Origin: Limnephilus marmoratus
Taxonomy: Eukaryota > Arthropoda > Insecta > Trichoptera > Limnephilidae
Reading direction: 5' to 3'
DNA length: 64,000 nucleotides
NCBI GenBank assembly: GCA_917880885.1
Contig: OU862910.1
Location: 24,812,710-24,876,709, forward strand
The translations under genes were made by a program, and so were the position numbers. Below the pieces are notes generated by a model. It was not told the origin of the DNA and made no database searches. It was given only the letters and a program-made list of their open reading frames with translations. Position 1 is the stretch's first letter. Every line of letters begins with the position of its first letter. Of this stretch, positions 1-10,293 are shown piece by piece.

Positions 1-243
1 AGGAGTAACGGACGTATAAATCCATCCCTCCCACTGAATTATGCTGGAGAGGTCAAATGGTCTCCCTCAACCAGTCTCTTTCGACCCGCCCTGCCACGCA
101 GTTGGCGGGCAGACGCATCCGCCGCCAAGTTCCGGACAAACCAAATGTAGCGAACCACTTTGGGTGACATAATATGAAAGTGGTGTTGATTAACCAATAA
201 GTAGCTCCCGGGGCGGCTGTACCCATGCCCGCTCCCAAATTTT
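1..243 (-). repeat. Family A SINE-like repeat, copy A1 (partial)
   Basis: The sequence matches the 5' two-thirds of the family A copies at 12055, 46177 and 48928, read on the minus strand. Shared landmarks are the block around CCAAATGTAGCGAACCAC, the run GGTGTTGATTAACCAATAA, and the closing GC-rich block that ends in CCCAAATTTTCAA near 240. The tail end of the element lies outside the window. It encodes no convincing protein; short frames here are shadows. Confidence 0.8.
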
Positions 244-2431
244 CAATGAAGCGAAAATAACTATTTTTAATTTTCTGTGAGTAGGTACGGCACAATAGTC
301 CCAACTGCTCCCAACTTAACTTATATTAACTGATAAGTATTCCTCCTATTTCCATTATTGTAGGTGGAAAACGTTTTCTTTTACTTGCGCAATTATGAAA
401 GAATTAGGTAACAGAGAAATGAACCCACGATGCCTAATTGGAAACTCTCACGATTTGTGTAACTTGGCCACTAATCCATGTTATTTTTCACTGGTATAAC
501 AAGCCAAGCATTTAATTTGGTATTTTTAACCAATAAATTGTAACCAAATATAAGAATACTGACATTTGTATTCGAAACTTGAGGATTCAAGTAGTACGGT
601 ATAAATCGTACATAAGTAAAAAGTTACTTCGGCGTAGTAGCTCAGAGGTTTCCTCAACTTGCGTAAAAGAAGCGTAAATAACAAAATGAGATTACTGAAA
701 TTATATGTAGAACAGATTTATTTCTTTCCCTTTGCTTTCATACTGTAGCGAAGCTAATCAAAACCTAATGGTTCAGCAAATACCCGAGAGTATAGGATCT
801 ATAGCCACGGCGTTCCTCCCTTCCCAGTCCTACTTTGGCATTCTTTAACAATGTTTTTCTTTGTCCAAACTCTTTGCCCACGTCTAAGTTCATTTTGGAT
901 TCACGAATCGGCCAAATGGCGAAGGGATGGCGGAACAATTTTACCGGTGGACGAGTCAGGTTTAATGTAAAGTCGTAAATAAGCAGCGCTACCTTAGTAG
1001 GATGAATTTACGTATATATACTTTAGGGTTAGGGCATCAGTAGGCAACATTTCTTCATGGACTGCTCCTGGACTATCATAAGCCATTTAAATTCTATTTT
1101 CTTGTTAAGCGGTAGCCACAGCCGGATCGATTTGAATAATGTTTGAATTTTTTTCCTGTGAAATATGAGTCATTAGGTGTTTTTTTTTTTTAATTTTAAA
1201 GCAGGGGAAGTTGTCTGGTCGGTTTTTTTTATGGCGAATTCATATTATTATTTATGGAATTATTGGCAAAATCGGTGGTATTTTGCAGTAAAACTAATGT
1301 TAATATGTGTAGTATTTGTAGGAAAAAAATAGCGGATTTTTCACAAATTCTTAATGGGCACGTGACGTTTTCGACGTTAAGTTAGCTCCATTATGTTTTA
1401 TGACTATTCAAGCTTGTCAACCTGTAAAGGCACCTAGTATTGATTTCGTATGTAAAAAAATAAAATCCTGTGAAAATACGAATATTCTCATTTCTCTCGG
1501 GAAAATGGCAAAAATCACATTTTCGTGTAAAAATGAAAAATTCGCGTCATCACGAACGCGAATTTTACGTTTTCACATTTTTACAATTTTTCATTTTTAG
1601 TTTATTAAAGTGACAAAAACAATTTTACAATCGCTCAGGAGTGAGTAAGTAGTGCAATGAATTTAGTAAAAAAAATATTTTTACTTATTTCTTATTTATT
1701 AATTCATTTATTTACGGTATTTACCTCTTGATAATAATTTACATCTTAAATAATTAATTGTACATGTATTGTTCGAGCATATTTATACCTACACCCATGT
1801 ATTCCTCCCGTCTTACCTACCTATCCTTATATATCCATCTTATCCATTCTAACCGCAAACATCAGTGCAATTTCAACACCGCGCGGTACTGACAGCCAAA
1901 TACTTTGGTCTCGTCGCCTTATAGTCGAAACCCGGATCCGCGCAAGATACGTGTTTTCAACCGTGGAGTTTTCTTGAGTGCATGAGTGTGGGACCCCGGG
2001 ACATCACCAGCAAGGTAGGGTCATCTTGTTTTCGGTGGACATCCCATTTTTTCCCCTTCATCCTATCATTCCAACAGTGGTAGGTAGAGATTTAGAACTC
2101 CGCGGAAGAAAATAACAACTTCCAATAGCTATCGAAACATGTATATATGTATGCAGTAGTACGTACATGTTGGTATGATGGAAAATAACAAAGATTAATA
2201 CAATAAAATTAATGTAGTAATAAATTGACATTTTTACTTGTGTTCCTAGAGCCAATGGCTGGGTAATGTTGACGATTATTGGATGTTATTATTGTCATTT
2301 ACCGTGGAGACAATATGTTTCAATCTAAATATTTACTTAGCGTTTTATTATTGCTAACAATGTAAAACTGTTTATTGGTTATTACTATTTTGTTACTTCG
2401 CCTACAATAAAATTTTTCTTTCGATTTCACT
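244..2431. other. Unassigned AT-rich DNA
   Basis: I see no recognisable gene or transposon protein. The stretch holds homopolymer T runs (about 1180 and 1225), an inverted repeat at 1538-1565 listed separately, and short random open frames (1400-1600, 2058-2255) with no family resemblance. It may be intron or intergenic DNA. Confidence 0.6.
1538..1565. repeat. Inverted repeat, 10-bp arms
   Basis: The arms AAATTCGCGT (1538-1547) and ACGCGAATTT (1556-1565) are perfect reverse complements around an 8-nt loop. Flanking sequence extends the symmetry imperfectly (ATGAAAAATT on the left, TTTTCACATTTTT-like on the right). It could be the centre of a decayed foldback or MITE. No target duplication was found. 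Confidence 0.6.
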
Positions 2432-2438
2432 CTATGTT

Positions 2439-2600
2439 TATTTTTTTTTTAAATGAGAAGGACAAACATTCCTGGGTTATGAATAACCCAACAATGTGTG
2501 AAAACTCCTACTGCCACCACAGAAAGCCGAAAATGTTGCTTATTATGTTGTGATGGAGGACTTACCCAAGCGCTATTCCCACTCAACCACTGACCAGTTA
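2439..2600 (-). mobile_element. tRNA-derived SINE, family G, copy G2 (internally deleted)
   Basis: This minus-strand SINE matches the copy at 23191-23394, including the tail-side poly-T/A block, the AACCCAACAATGT segment and the head GCGCTATTCCCACTCAACC. It lacks the stretch of about 35 bp that holds the B box in the other copy. CTATGTT flanks it at 2432-2438 and 2601-2607, a plausible 7-bp target duplication. It is a non-coding retroposon that depends on a LINE for movement. Confidence 0.8.
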
Positions 2601-2607
2601 CTATGTT

Positions 2608-3034
2608 CTAATGTCTATTAATTATTCATAAATAATACAAATCCTGTGTCTCTCTATATATATATATACATACAGGGTGTCCGGGGGTAAGTGCATTAAC
2701 TTCGGGAGGTGATCCTACATGATGGTAGGAGTAAAAAAGATTAACAACTTTTTTCGAAATTCCAACATTTTTTTCCCATACAAAAAGATCTACCTACTAA
2801 AAATCCTTAGTGTGAGGTACGATCTTACTTGCCGGGAGCCTGCCGGGCACGATCGTGGCAACAATAAATGGTGGTGATTGGCCCGTATCGTAACAGCGGA
2901 AAATAATAAAGCTGTAGCATGGAGAAACAATTTCATTATATGACATATGACGGGATATATTAATAGAACTTGAATAGAACTTACACAGAATGTAAAACAT
3001 AACATAAAATTTTTGATGAATTGTCTTTATATTT
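2608..3034. other. Unassigned DNA with a dinucleotide run
   Basis: A (TA)n run lies at about 2656-2670, followed by ACAGGGTGTCC and a segment containing AACTTCGGGAGG. A similar AACTTCGGGAGGCTAACATG occurs near 20918, so part of this may be an old dispersed repeat. No gene is seen. Confidence 0.45.
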
Positions 3035-3168
3035 CACAGAAATTCAAATGTAACATTGTCATCAAGTGGCATTTCAGCGTCATTTTTTTGTTGTTGTTTA
3101 CATTTGAAATGACCTCGTTAAACTCCGATTTCAGATGCGTCCCAGCTTTTTATTAAATTGTAATTAAT
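3035..3168 (+). repeat. Dispersed repeat C, copy C1 (uninterrupted)
   Basis: This segment (CACAGAAATTCAAATG at the start, CCCAGCTTTTTATTAAATTG near the end) is also found at 13438-13905, where it is split by a family A insertion, and as a short inverted piece at 14709-14752. It acts as the empty-site version for the interrupted copy. The type of element is unknown; no coding capacity. Confidence 0.65.
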
Positions 3169-3539
3169 AACATTCTGGAAAATAGTACCTATTTTAAATA
3201 GCAATCTAATATTTTATTCTTTGAAAGAATATACATTAGTACTTTGAAATGATTGTTTGCTGTTGGAATATTTTTTTAAATATCACATAATACTGATGCA
3301 GTATGTTTAGTATGTTAACAGAGTAGGTACAATTAAAAATATGTTCCTAAGTAAGATCTTAGCAGGAAAATGGCTTGTGAGTTGTAGGTACGTGGATAAT
3401 GAAAGCAAAACTTGCATTGATCATATCTTTAGTAAAACTAATAAAAAACTTAAGCCATTATTTATACTACCACACTGACAGAACATTACACATTAATTCT
3501 ATCTATAACAAAAAATAATTCTTATGTAAACCAAAATAC
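3169..3539. other. AT-rich DNA upstream of LINE alpha-1
   Basis: Nothing recognisable. It may contain decayed 5' sequence of the LINE, whose true 5' end I cannot place. Confidence 0.4.
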
Positions 3540-3569
3540 GAAATCACTTTTAACGAAGTCTGAAACAAA

Positions 3570-4151
3570 TTGGGAAAACGGCAAAAGGGAGTTAACAATG
3601 AAGAATGGACTCGATGGATTCGATTCTACAAAAGATATCGTAATACATGTAAAAATGTAATTCGTTACACTAAAGAAACGTTCTATAAAAGCAAAATTGA
3701 TGAATGCAATAATGATTCCCGTAAACTCTGGCAGATCATAAATGAAATTACAAATGCTAAAGCCTCGCATAAAGACAAAAACATTAAAGAATTAAACATT
3801 GATGAGATTCCCACATCTTTTACGAAACACCCAGACCAACTTCTTGACTTTATAAATAACTACTTTTGCAATATAGGCTCTAAAATTGCAAATAAAATTA
3901 AACAAAATTCTACTACTGTCGAAAAAACAATGAGGATTGATGAAGTAAATCATGAAAACAGCCTCAATATAGTCAAGATAACAAGTGATGAAATAAGAAA
4001 TATTATAAACTCCTTAAACACAAATACCTCATCGGGAAATGAACTGATATCAAGCAAATCAATTAAATATCTACAAAACGAGTTAATCCAACCACCGACT
4101 TACCCTTGTGAACCTATCATTATCAAAGGGTGTTTTTCCCGCTTGTCTTAA
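3570..4151 (+). pseudogene. LINE alpha-1 ORF2, part 1: linker and start of reverse transcriptase
   Basis: A 193-codon frame covers the region between endonuclease and reverse transcriptase: the basic WTRWIRFYKRYRNTCKNVI segment, then NEITNAKASHK, then the start of the RT domain (SDEIRNIINSLNTNTSSGNE). Reading shifts frame near 4110-4150, where the RT continues as LSKGVFPACLKIATIMPLHK in the next frame. The endonuclease is absent, so the copy is 5' truncated. The methionine at 3570 is just the first ATG in the surviving frame. Confidence 0.75.
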
Positions 4152-4424
4152 AATTGCGACGATCATGCCATTACATAAAAACGGTCCCAAAAATGATATA
4201 TCAAATTATCGACCAATTAGCATTTTAACTCCTCTGTCGAAAATATTGGAAAAAGTGATAAAAAAACAAGTGCTTACATTTTTTGATACTAAAAAAATAT
4301 TATCACCTACGCAGTATGGTTTTAGGAAAAACCTGGGTACGGGTGACGCTATAGCTTATGTAACAAATACAATTATTAGAAAACTGGATGAAGGCAAAAA
4401 ATGCTTGGCAGTTTTCAATGACCT
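4108..4424 (+). pseudogene. LINE alpha-1 ORF2, part 2: RT fingers
   Basis: This carries RT motifs typical of non-LTR elements: SNYRPISILTPLSKILEKVI (residues about 31-50), then QYGFRKNLGTGDA, and the start of the catalytic segment ending VFNDL. The frame is cut at 4424 by SINE B1 and resumes at 4839 with DLQKAFDTIDHE, restoring the first catalytic aspartate region. The last codons of the raw frame beyond 4424 belong to the SINE, not the LINE. Confidence 0.8.
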
Positions 4425-4838
4425 CCGTAGTCCAGTGGGTAAGGCTCTTGACTCACAATCCGGAGGTCGCGGGTTCGAACCCGGCATGCGCAAATAAATT
4501 TTATTTGATTAATTTGTGTTATTTCACAATAAATTCATTTAAAATAATATATAGTATATTTGCGGCATGTTCCAGAGTGGAAGATACTATCAGTATCGCC
4601 CTGGTGTAAGACCACCATTCAGAATTTAAACGTTGCTTGAAAATGGCTTTAGCCGTGTTTAGTGACCAGATCTGAATAGCCAGGTACTTCCCAACCTTCC
4701 TCTTCCCCACGTCCTTCCCCTCCCCACTACTTTCAGCCTCACAACATACCCCAATTGGGGATGCCATAGTCTCACTGGTTCCAGACGGGAGCAGTTGAGA
4801 TTCTTGTGCGGTATTCACTGTAAAAAAAAAAAAAAAAA
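4425..4838 (+). mobile_element. tRNA-derived SINE, family B, copy B1
   Basis: The head has Pol III promoter boxes: A box TAGTCCAGTGGG (about 4429) and a perfect B box GGTTCGAACCC (about 4471), followed by a tRNA-unrelated body and a poly(A) tail ending near 4840. An 8-bp target duplication with one mismatch (AATGACCT at 4417-4424, AATGATCT at 4839-4846) brackets it. It sits exactly inside the RT catalytic segment of LINE alpha-1. The first dozen tRNA bases seen in copies B2 and B3 are missing. Confidence 0.92.
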
Positions 4839-5494
4839 AATGATCTTCAAAAAGCTTTTGATACAATTGATCATGAAATACTGTACCTAAACCTAAAAAA
4901 AACGAAACAACTCTAAACCTACTTAGAAGTTACTTAACTGAAAGAGAACAAATTGTACAAATTGTTAAAAGAAAGATCAAATCTCTACCAATTAAATTCG
5001 GGGTCCCCCAGGGAAGTTTATTAGGACCTGTGCTATTTCTAATTTATATAAATGACCTTATGAATCTTCCCATCAATGGAAACATAATGAGCTTTGCAGA
5101 TGACACTGTTATTATATTCCACGAACAAGATTGGACAAGAACCTACAAGGAGGCGGAACATGGCTTGGCTGTACTTCAAACCTGGCTAAAAGTAAACTCC
5201 ATTACATTAAATGTTAATAAAACTAAATATCTAACTTTCTCCAAAAACAAAAGAGGACGACCAATTAATGAGCATACCCTCAAATTACATGAATGTCAAA
5301 ATACTTTTCCACAATGTTCCTGCCCGTCTATAACCCAAAAAAAAAGTATTAAATATCTTGGGATCGAAATTGATGAAAAACTACAGTGGAATTCACACAT
5401 TGATCTTACCTTAAAAAAGCTAACAAAACTCATCTACTTCTTCAAAAAATTACGAAGCATCTTGTCAATGGGGGATTTAAAGAGAGTATATTAT
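4839..5494 (+). pseudogene. LINE alpha-1 ORF2, part 3: RT palm
   Basis: Reading resumes after the SINE with DLQKAFDTIDHE, has a frameshift or stop near 4905, then FGVPQGSLLGPVLFLIYIND and the catalytic FADDTVIIF (about 5095-5120), thumb motif KSIKYLGIEIDEKLQWNSHI and FKKLRSILSMGDLKRVYY. It is interrupted at 5494 by beta-1 and continues at 10011 with YALCHSRLEYGVIG. The open frame beyond 5494 reads into the TTTA tail of beta-1 and is not LINE alpha sequence. Confidence 0.82.
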
Positions 5495-5496
5495 TT

Positions 5497-5531
<35 letters not shown>

Positions 5532-5730
5532 TTACACGCCCTGATGGGCTTTTACATTATAATTTATAAGTTGAGTAACAAACAATGAAGAAAATATAAT
5601 ACAATGAGAAAAGAAAATACACAAAACAGTGTAACAAGAAAACAAATAATAAAATAAAAATACATATTATGTAAAAATGATAAGAAGTCTCATATTCAAT
5701 ATAAACAAAAATTGAAGAAATTATGTAAAT

Positions 5731-6607
5731 CTATTTGTGCCTAGAATAATAAAAGTGATAGAATATACAACGTTTATACTGATTAGTTTTAAGATGAAAT
5801 ATATCACCTAAATTAGAATATTTATTTCCAAGACTGTGAAGTCTCGGAAACGGAGAATTTTGATAAGCTAGTGTCCTGGTGTTATTGAAGTAGAAGGGTA
5901 ATAAATGTCGACATGATTTTTGGGGAACATGGATATTGATAAATTGAAGTAATTCAGAACAGTCAATTTTGTAATGCAGTATTTTGTGTAATAGTATTAA
6001 ATCTGTGCTTATTCTTCTTTCTGAAAGTTTCAATAGAGACGTTTTATCCAGGAGATAATTGTAATCAATGTTTAGTATAGGAATATGCAATTTATAGTTT
6101 ATAAACCTTAGAAACTTCCGCTGAATCTTTTCAATGTTGTCTGAATGAATGTTGTAAAAGGGAGACCATAACGTAGAGTTATATTCAAGTTGGCATCTGA
6201 CAAGGGTTTTATATAACATAATAAATGTGCCTAAATCATTGAAATCTTTTGCAGCTCTCAAAACAAAACCAAGAGTCTTTAGGGCTTTGTTGATAATATT
6301 ATTAATATGACATACAAAGGTGAGTTTACTGTCGAACATAATGCCTAGATCCATAATTTCACTAACACAATTTAAATTTTCATCATTTAAAGAATACTGA
6401 AAAATAATAGGATTATTTATTTTGTAAAAATGAATGAACTGACATTTATTTATATTTAATGCTAGTTTGTTAATAGAGCACCATTCAAAAAGATATATCA
6501 AGTTAGTTTGAAGTATAATACAATCATTAATGTGGTTAATCTCTTTATATAGTTTCATGTCATCGGCAAACAGTAGCACATTTATGTCAGTAAATATATC
6601 CACAATA
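5731..6607 (-). pseudogene. LINE beta-1 ORF2, C-terminal part with the FADD motif
   Basis: About 290 codons from the catalytic FADDMKLYK through the RT thumb (ALNINKCQFIHF, MDLGIMFDSKLTFVCHI) to the C-terminal region (TLVRCQLEYNSTLWSPFY, IEKIQRKFLRFINYKL, SERRISTDLILLHKIL). The frame is intact to its stop. Its apparent start methionine at 6603 is only the first ATG after the inserted LTR-like element; coding really comes from 8306 and rightward. Confidence 0.88.
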
Positions 6608-6612
6608 TCATT

Positions 6613-8305
6613 TGTAGCGGACGTGTTGTTGTCCCAACAAGACTGTAAGAGGGCACCGGCGTCTCGTGCACGATGGTCCGGATGTCTTCCAAATTATGAG
6701 GGTGGTAACCCTGAATCGTTGAGGGTGGCAACCCTTGATCTGCCTCCCTGCACCCAGAGCTTGGTGATGGCGGCTCTGGATGTCCTGGTCGCTGCCTGAA
6801 CCTGGCGCCTTGCGGTGTCCTCGAGTGGGGCCGGCTAGTCTGGAGAAGGTAGGCACCAGGCTTGGTAATCAGGCAGAGCTTCAGCAGGAGGCAGTCGGAG
6901 AGAGGTTTTCCAGAGGAAGTATTTAATAAAACACTTTGTCGAGTTGAACGTTGAACTGATTTATTTTCAAAAAGGTCGCAGTATTTATTCAATTCGGCGA
7001 ACCCGATTTGGGGCCGGAAGAAACCACAGAAAAGTGGTGGGGGGAGTCATTCCGCGCCACCACTAGTATATAATGGGCGGAAAAATGCTCATTATCTATT
7101 TTGCCTGTTTAAGTTCGAAAAGCGCTCGCTTAAATTTAGAACTTTGCAGGATTTTGTAGCCTAAACTACTGCGAAATACATACATTTATAATTGAAAACA
7201 AATAAAGAAAGGTACAATGTATAAGAAGAATTTTTGTTTGGTGAAATTTGAAGCATTTTGAGATTTTTTGATTTTAAATTTAGTTAGATGATTCTGATTA
7301 ATTGATTTCACAATGAAATGCAATATTATTTTTCCCCGGTTCCCCGTGAGATAATCTATCGAAATCTGTTTATTTCAATATCCCACGAGGTCCCGGGATT
7401 TTTAAAATGAGAAAAATGTGAAAATTTCATCTGCGAAATTTTCAAAGTCTTTTGACAAGAACAAAATGTGTCTCTATTTCCTGTAGGCTTTTACCTAGAG
7501 GCAAAGTTTTATGTTTTCCTGGAGGCCTTGCAGGTCCTACAATGAAAACTGATTATTTCATTGTCCTGCAAGGCTCACAGACTTTTTAAATTGAAAGTAA
7601 AAAATTAATAGTACAACATAAAAATTAAAAAGGTAAAAATAATGAGTTTACAATCTCCCCAGTGGCAACCTGAAAGTAATCGTTTATTTGTTGCACTGGG
7701 GAAATGTACATTGTTAATGGTTGGCCTCTTGTGAGTCGCAACGTTTGCCTTCGTGGGCTTTGTGGTCTTCATATTTGCCTTCGTGGGCCTCGTGTGGGCT
7801 TCGTGGGCTAAATAATAACAATTTTAATGCAAATGAGGAAAAGCAGCAGTCTTCTTGCCAAAGCGGCAAAGCGATCTGCTTGCTTAGCGGAAAGGGAGGC
7901 AAAGGAGTTTTTGCCTATCTTTAGAACCAGAAATATTGGCCCTTGTTGGGGCCGCCAATAATAATAAAATTTGTAGATAACAGTTTAGAATGTCTCCCGG
8001 TGGCAACCTGGCACACAAGCATTTATTGGGTTGCACCGGGGGCATTGTACATAGTAATGAAAGCCGTAAAATATTTTATTTAATTAAGTTATAGCATAAA
8101 AATATACAAGAATCAAAATTTGACAAGAAATTTGACAAGAGAAATCCTTTTCATCAACATTATCGCTGGCGGCACGGTATTTTTGCATTTTGTGGCCAGG
8201 TCATTTTTTACTAATTTCCAAGAAATGACCACAAAACTGCAGAGGACCGGGCCAACGATGAACATTGATGAAAAAGATTTCGAGGGTATGAACACGTCGG
8301 TTACA
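6613..8305 (+). mobile_element. Solo-LTR-like element, copy 1 (1693 bp)
   Basis: Ends are TGTAGCGGACGTGTT and AACACGTCGGTTACA, a 15-bp imperfect inverted repeat with TG/CA termini. The 5-bp duplication TCATT flanks it (6608-6612, 8306-8310). Removing the insert rejoins the beta-1 RT frame (FIIFINDV on the right, FADD on the left). Related to 60234-61799. A TATA-like GTATATAATGGG lies near 7068. Internal hairpins include 7525-7573 and two similar ones at 7652-7708 and 7991-8045. No retroviral-type protein is encoded, which fits a solo LTR; a non-autonomous DNA transposon with the same ends cannot be excluded. Confidence 0.75.
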
Positions 8306-8446
8306 TCATTTATAAATATAATAAACAAAATGGGCCCCAAATGGGAACCTTGCGGCACTCCACTTGTTGCTATAAATTTGTAAGACTGTGTGCCATTTAT
8401 TTTCACACTAAGAATTCTTTTGGACAAATAACTAACAAACCAATTT
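8306..8446 (-). pseudogene. LINE beta-1 ORF2, RT motif GVPQG segment
   Basis: A short frame holds the RT segment LLNWFVSYLSKRILSVKING and then SGVPQGSHLGPILFIIFIND, directly upstream of the LTR-like insertion. A one-base frameshift near 8450 separates it from the long upstream frame, whose last residues (LAKLGVYVAY) run out of phase. All residues expected before the FADD box are present. Confidence 0.85.
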
Positions 8447-10010
8447 AATAAGCTACATAAACTCCAAGTTTCGCCAATTTATTGATTAGTATTTTGTGAC
8501 ACACCTTGTCAAAGGCCTTGCTAAAATCAGTGTATATTGAGTCAACCTGGCACCTGTTGGCTAAAGATTTAGATATGAAGTTTTCGTATATTAGTAAATT
8601 GGTCAGTGTAGATTTATTTGAACAAAGGCCATGTTGGTAGGGAGTTATAATTTTTTTAATGTTTGTAGATATTTTATGGAGGACAATTTTTTCAAAAAGC
8701 TTAGGTATCGATGATTGGATACATATTGGTCTATAATTTGTTACGTCTGTTTTGTCCCCTTTTTTAAAAATGGGTGTAAGAAAACTGTGTTTCCATGTAT
8801 CAGGGAAACTGCCTGTCTCTAGTGACTGGTTAAAAATTGAAAAAAGAGGAACAACTAAGCCGTTTAAACATTCTTTAATTAGCACAGGTGGAATATTATC
8901 AGGTCCTTCATTTTTTCTAGCATCTAACAAATTTACATGATTTTTGATATCTTCAATTTCTATGCGTACTTCAGATATATCCAGACTAAGATTGGATGAG
9001 AATTTTGGAATTTCGTTGCTAGGTATATCCTCTTCATACACAGACTTAAAATAATCGGCGAATAGATTTACAATGTTTTTATCATTACACCCAATTTTTC
9101 CATTGAAATTCATAGAAGTTGGAATACCTAAGTTAGTATTTTTTTGAGAATTTGTGTAATTCCAAAACTGTTTTATATTTACACGAATTTCACTTTCAAT
9201 TTTGTCAATGTAATTTTTATAGCACAATTTTGAGATTTTACAACACTCCCTTCTTAACAATTGAAATTTATTGTAATCACTCGTCAGTCTGGATCGCTTG
9301 TAATTTTTATGAGCTATTTTCTTACTATATGTTAAGGTGATCAAATTGGGACTAAACCAGTTTGGAAAATGAGAAATTCTATTATGTCGAAGGGGCACAA
9401 AATTTGCAATAGCATCATTTAGAATGTCATAGAATTTATTTACATTATCGTTAATATCTGCGTTTTCCAGAAAGGACCAGTCTGTTGTATTTAAGCAATC
9501 AGAAATTTTTTGAAAATTTGCTTTACGGAAGTTATAAGATGACTTGATATTTTTAAGATGAGTGTTGTTAACAAAGGGAATAACTATGTCCAGAGGAGGA
9601 TGGTAAACGTCTACAGGTAATAGTTCTTCCAAAGATTTACACACGTTAGCTGTGGGCTCACTGCAAAAAACTAGATCTAGAATGCGACTATTTATATTAG
9701 CGACAGTGTTAAGTTGTGGGATTGATAAATAATTCGACATACCCAGAATCTCTCTCTCACTAAGATTAGCAGGTGACATATTAATACCAGACAATTCAGG
9801 ATCATCATGGTTCCAGGATATATTTGGCAAGTTATAGTCTCCTACCACGACAAGTTTGGCACTGGGATATTTAAACCTTAAAAATTCCACGTCCTCAATA
9901 TGTTTTGTATACAGCTGTGTATCGGAGGATGGCGGTAAATATAAACATCCAATTATTAACTTGCCAGCATTTTTGTTTTCGAGCAACACGAATATTTGTT
10001 CAACTTCATT
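8445..10010 (-). pseudogene. LINE beta-1 ORF2, endonuclease remnant plus N-terminal RT
   Basis: About 520 codons of open frame. The endonuclease is missing its first third, then shows IIGCLYLPPSSD, the VVVGDYNLPNISW motif, ILDLVFC and the VYHPPL variant of the last catalytic box. RT follows: GPDNIPPVLIKE, TPIFKKGDKTDVTNYRPI, HGLCSNKSTLTNLLIY, VDSIYTDFSKAFDKV. The frame formally opens at 10070, but codons upstream of about 10010 belong to LINE alpha-1 in antisense, so the apparent start is an artefact. Confidence 0.88.
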
Positions 10011-10293
10011 ATTATGCTTTATGCCACTCTCGATTGGAATATGGAGTAATAGGATTGAGCTCAGCAGCATTTAATCACATAAAACAACTTAAGGTAACTC
10101 AGAATTGCATCATAAAGACCATACTAAAGGCCCCCATAAGGACGTCAACAACAAAAAAATTTTAACAGATTGATGTTCCAAGCATACAGAAAATCTATGC
10201 CAAAAACATTCTAGTACATCACCACAAAAATGATTCAGAGGCAGACACCTCACATGCTCATAAAACCAGAGCCAAACAAACGGACATACTTAA
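10011..10293 (+). pseudogene. LINE alpha-1 ORF2, part 4: C-terminal region
   Basis: After beta-1 the host LINE resumes with YALCHSRLEYGVIG, then HIKQLKVTQNCIIKTILKAP and RTSTTKKF. This aligns residue by residue with LLEYGIIGWGSANKNILNP and MKIILKVPVRTSTDEIF of the minus-strand alpha-2 element at 62628-63314. It reaches the TTAA at 10290 where the piggyBac remnant is inserted. Confidence 0.85.

Larger units (their letters stand above)
5495..10010 (-). mobile_element. LINE beta-1, minus-strand non-LTR retrotransposon inside LINE alpha-1
   Basis: Its 3' end is on the left, a (TTTA)n run at 5495-5532 next to a small GCCC/GGGC hairpin (ACGCCCTGATGGGC, about 5535). Coding runs leftward from about 10010. 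The 5' end is truncated within the endonuclease. Short ATTAT-type overlap at both host junctions is compatible with a small target duplication. An LTR-like element (6613-8305) splits it just upstream of the FADD motif. The family is the same as beta-2, beta-3 and beta-4 in this window. Confidence 0.88.

Noticed and set aside
4416..4500. A tRNA gene with perfect B box GGTTCGAACCC
   Set aside because: It is the head of SINE B1: no acceptor pairing, followed by a conserved SINE body and poly(A), with target duplication.
7714..7924. Overlapping frames of about 65 codons on both strands
   Set aside because: They lie in the short repeats (TTCGTGGGC) inside the LTR-like element and are not conserved in copy 2.
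10011..10070. First 20 residues (MLLSSILLLHIPIES...) of the long minus frame as a signal peptide
   Set aside because: These codons are antisense of LINE alpha-1; the beta-1 element begins at about 10010, so the hydrophobic start is an artefact of the nested junction.
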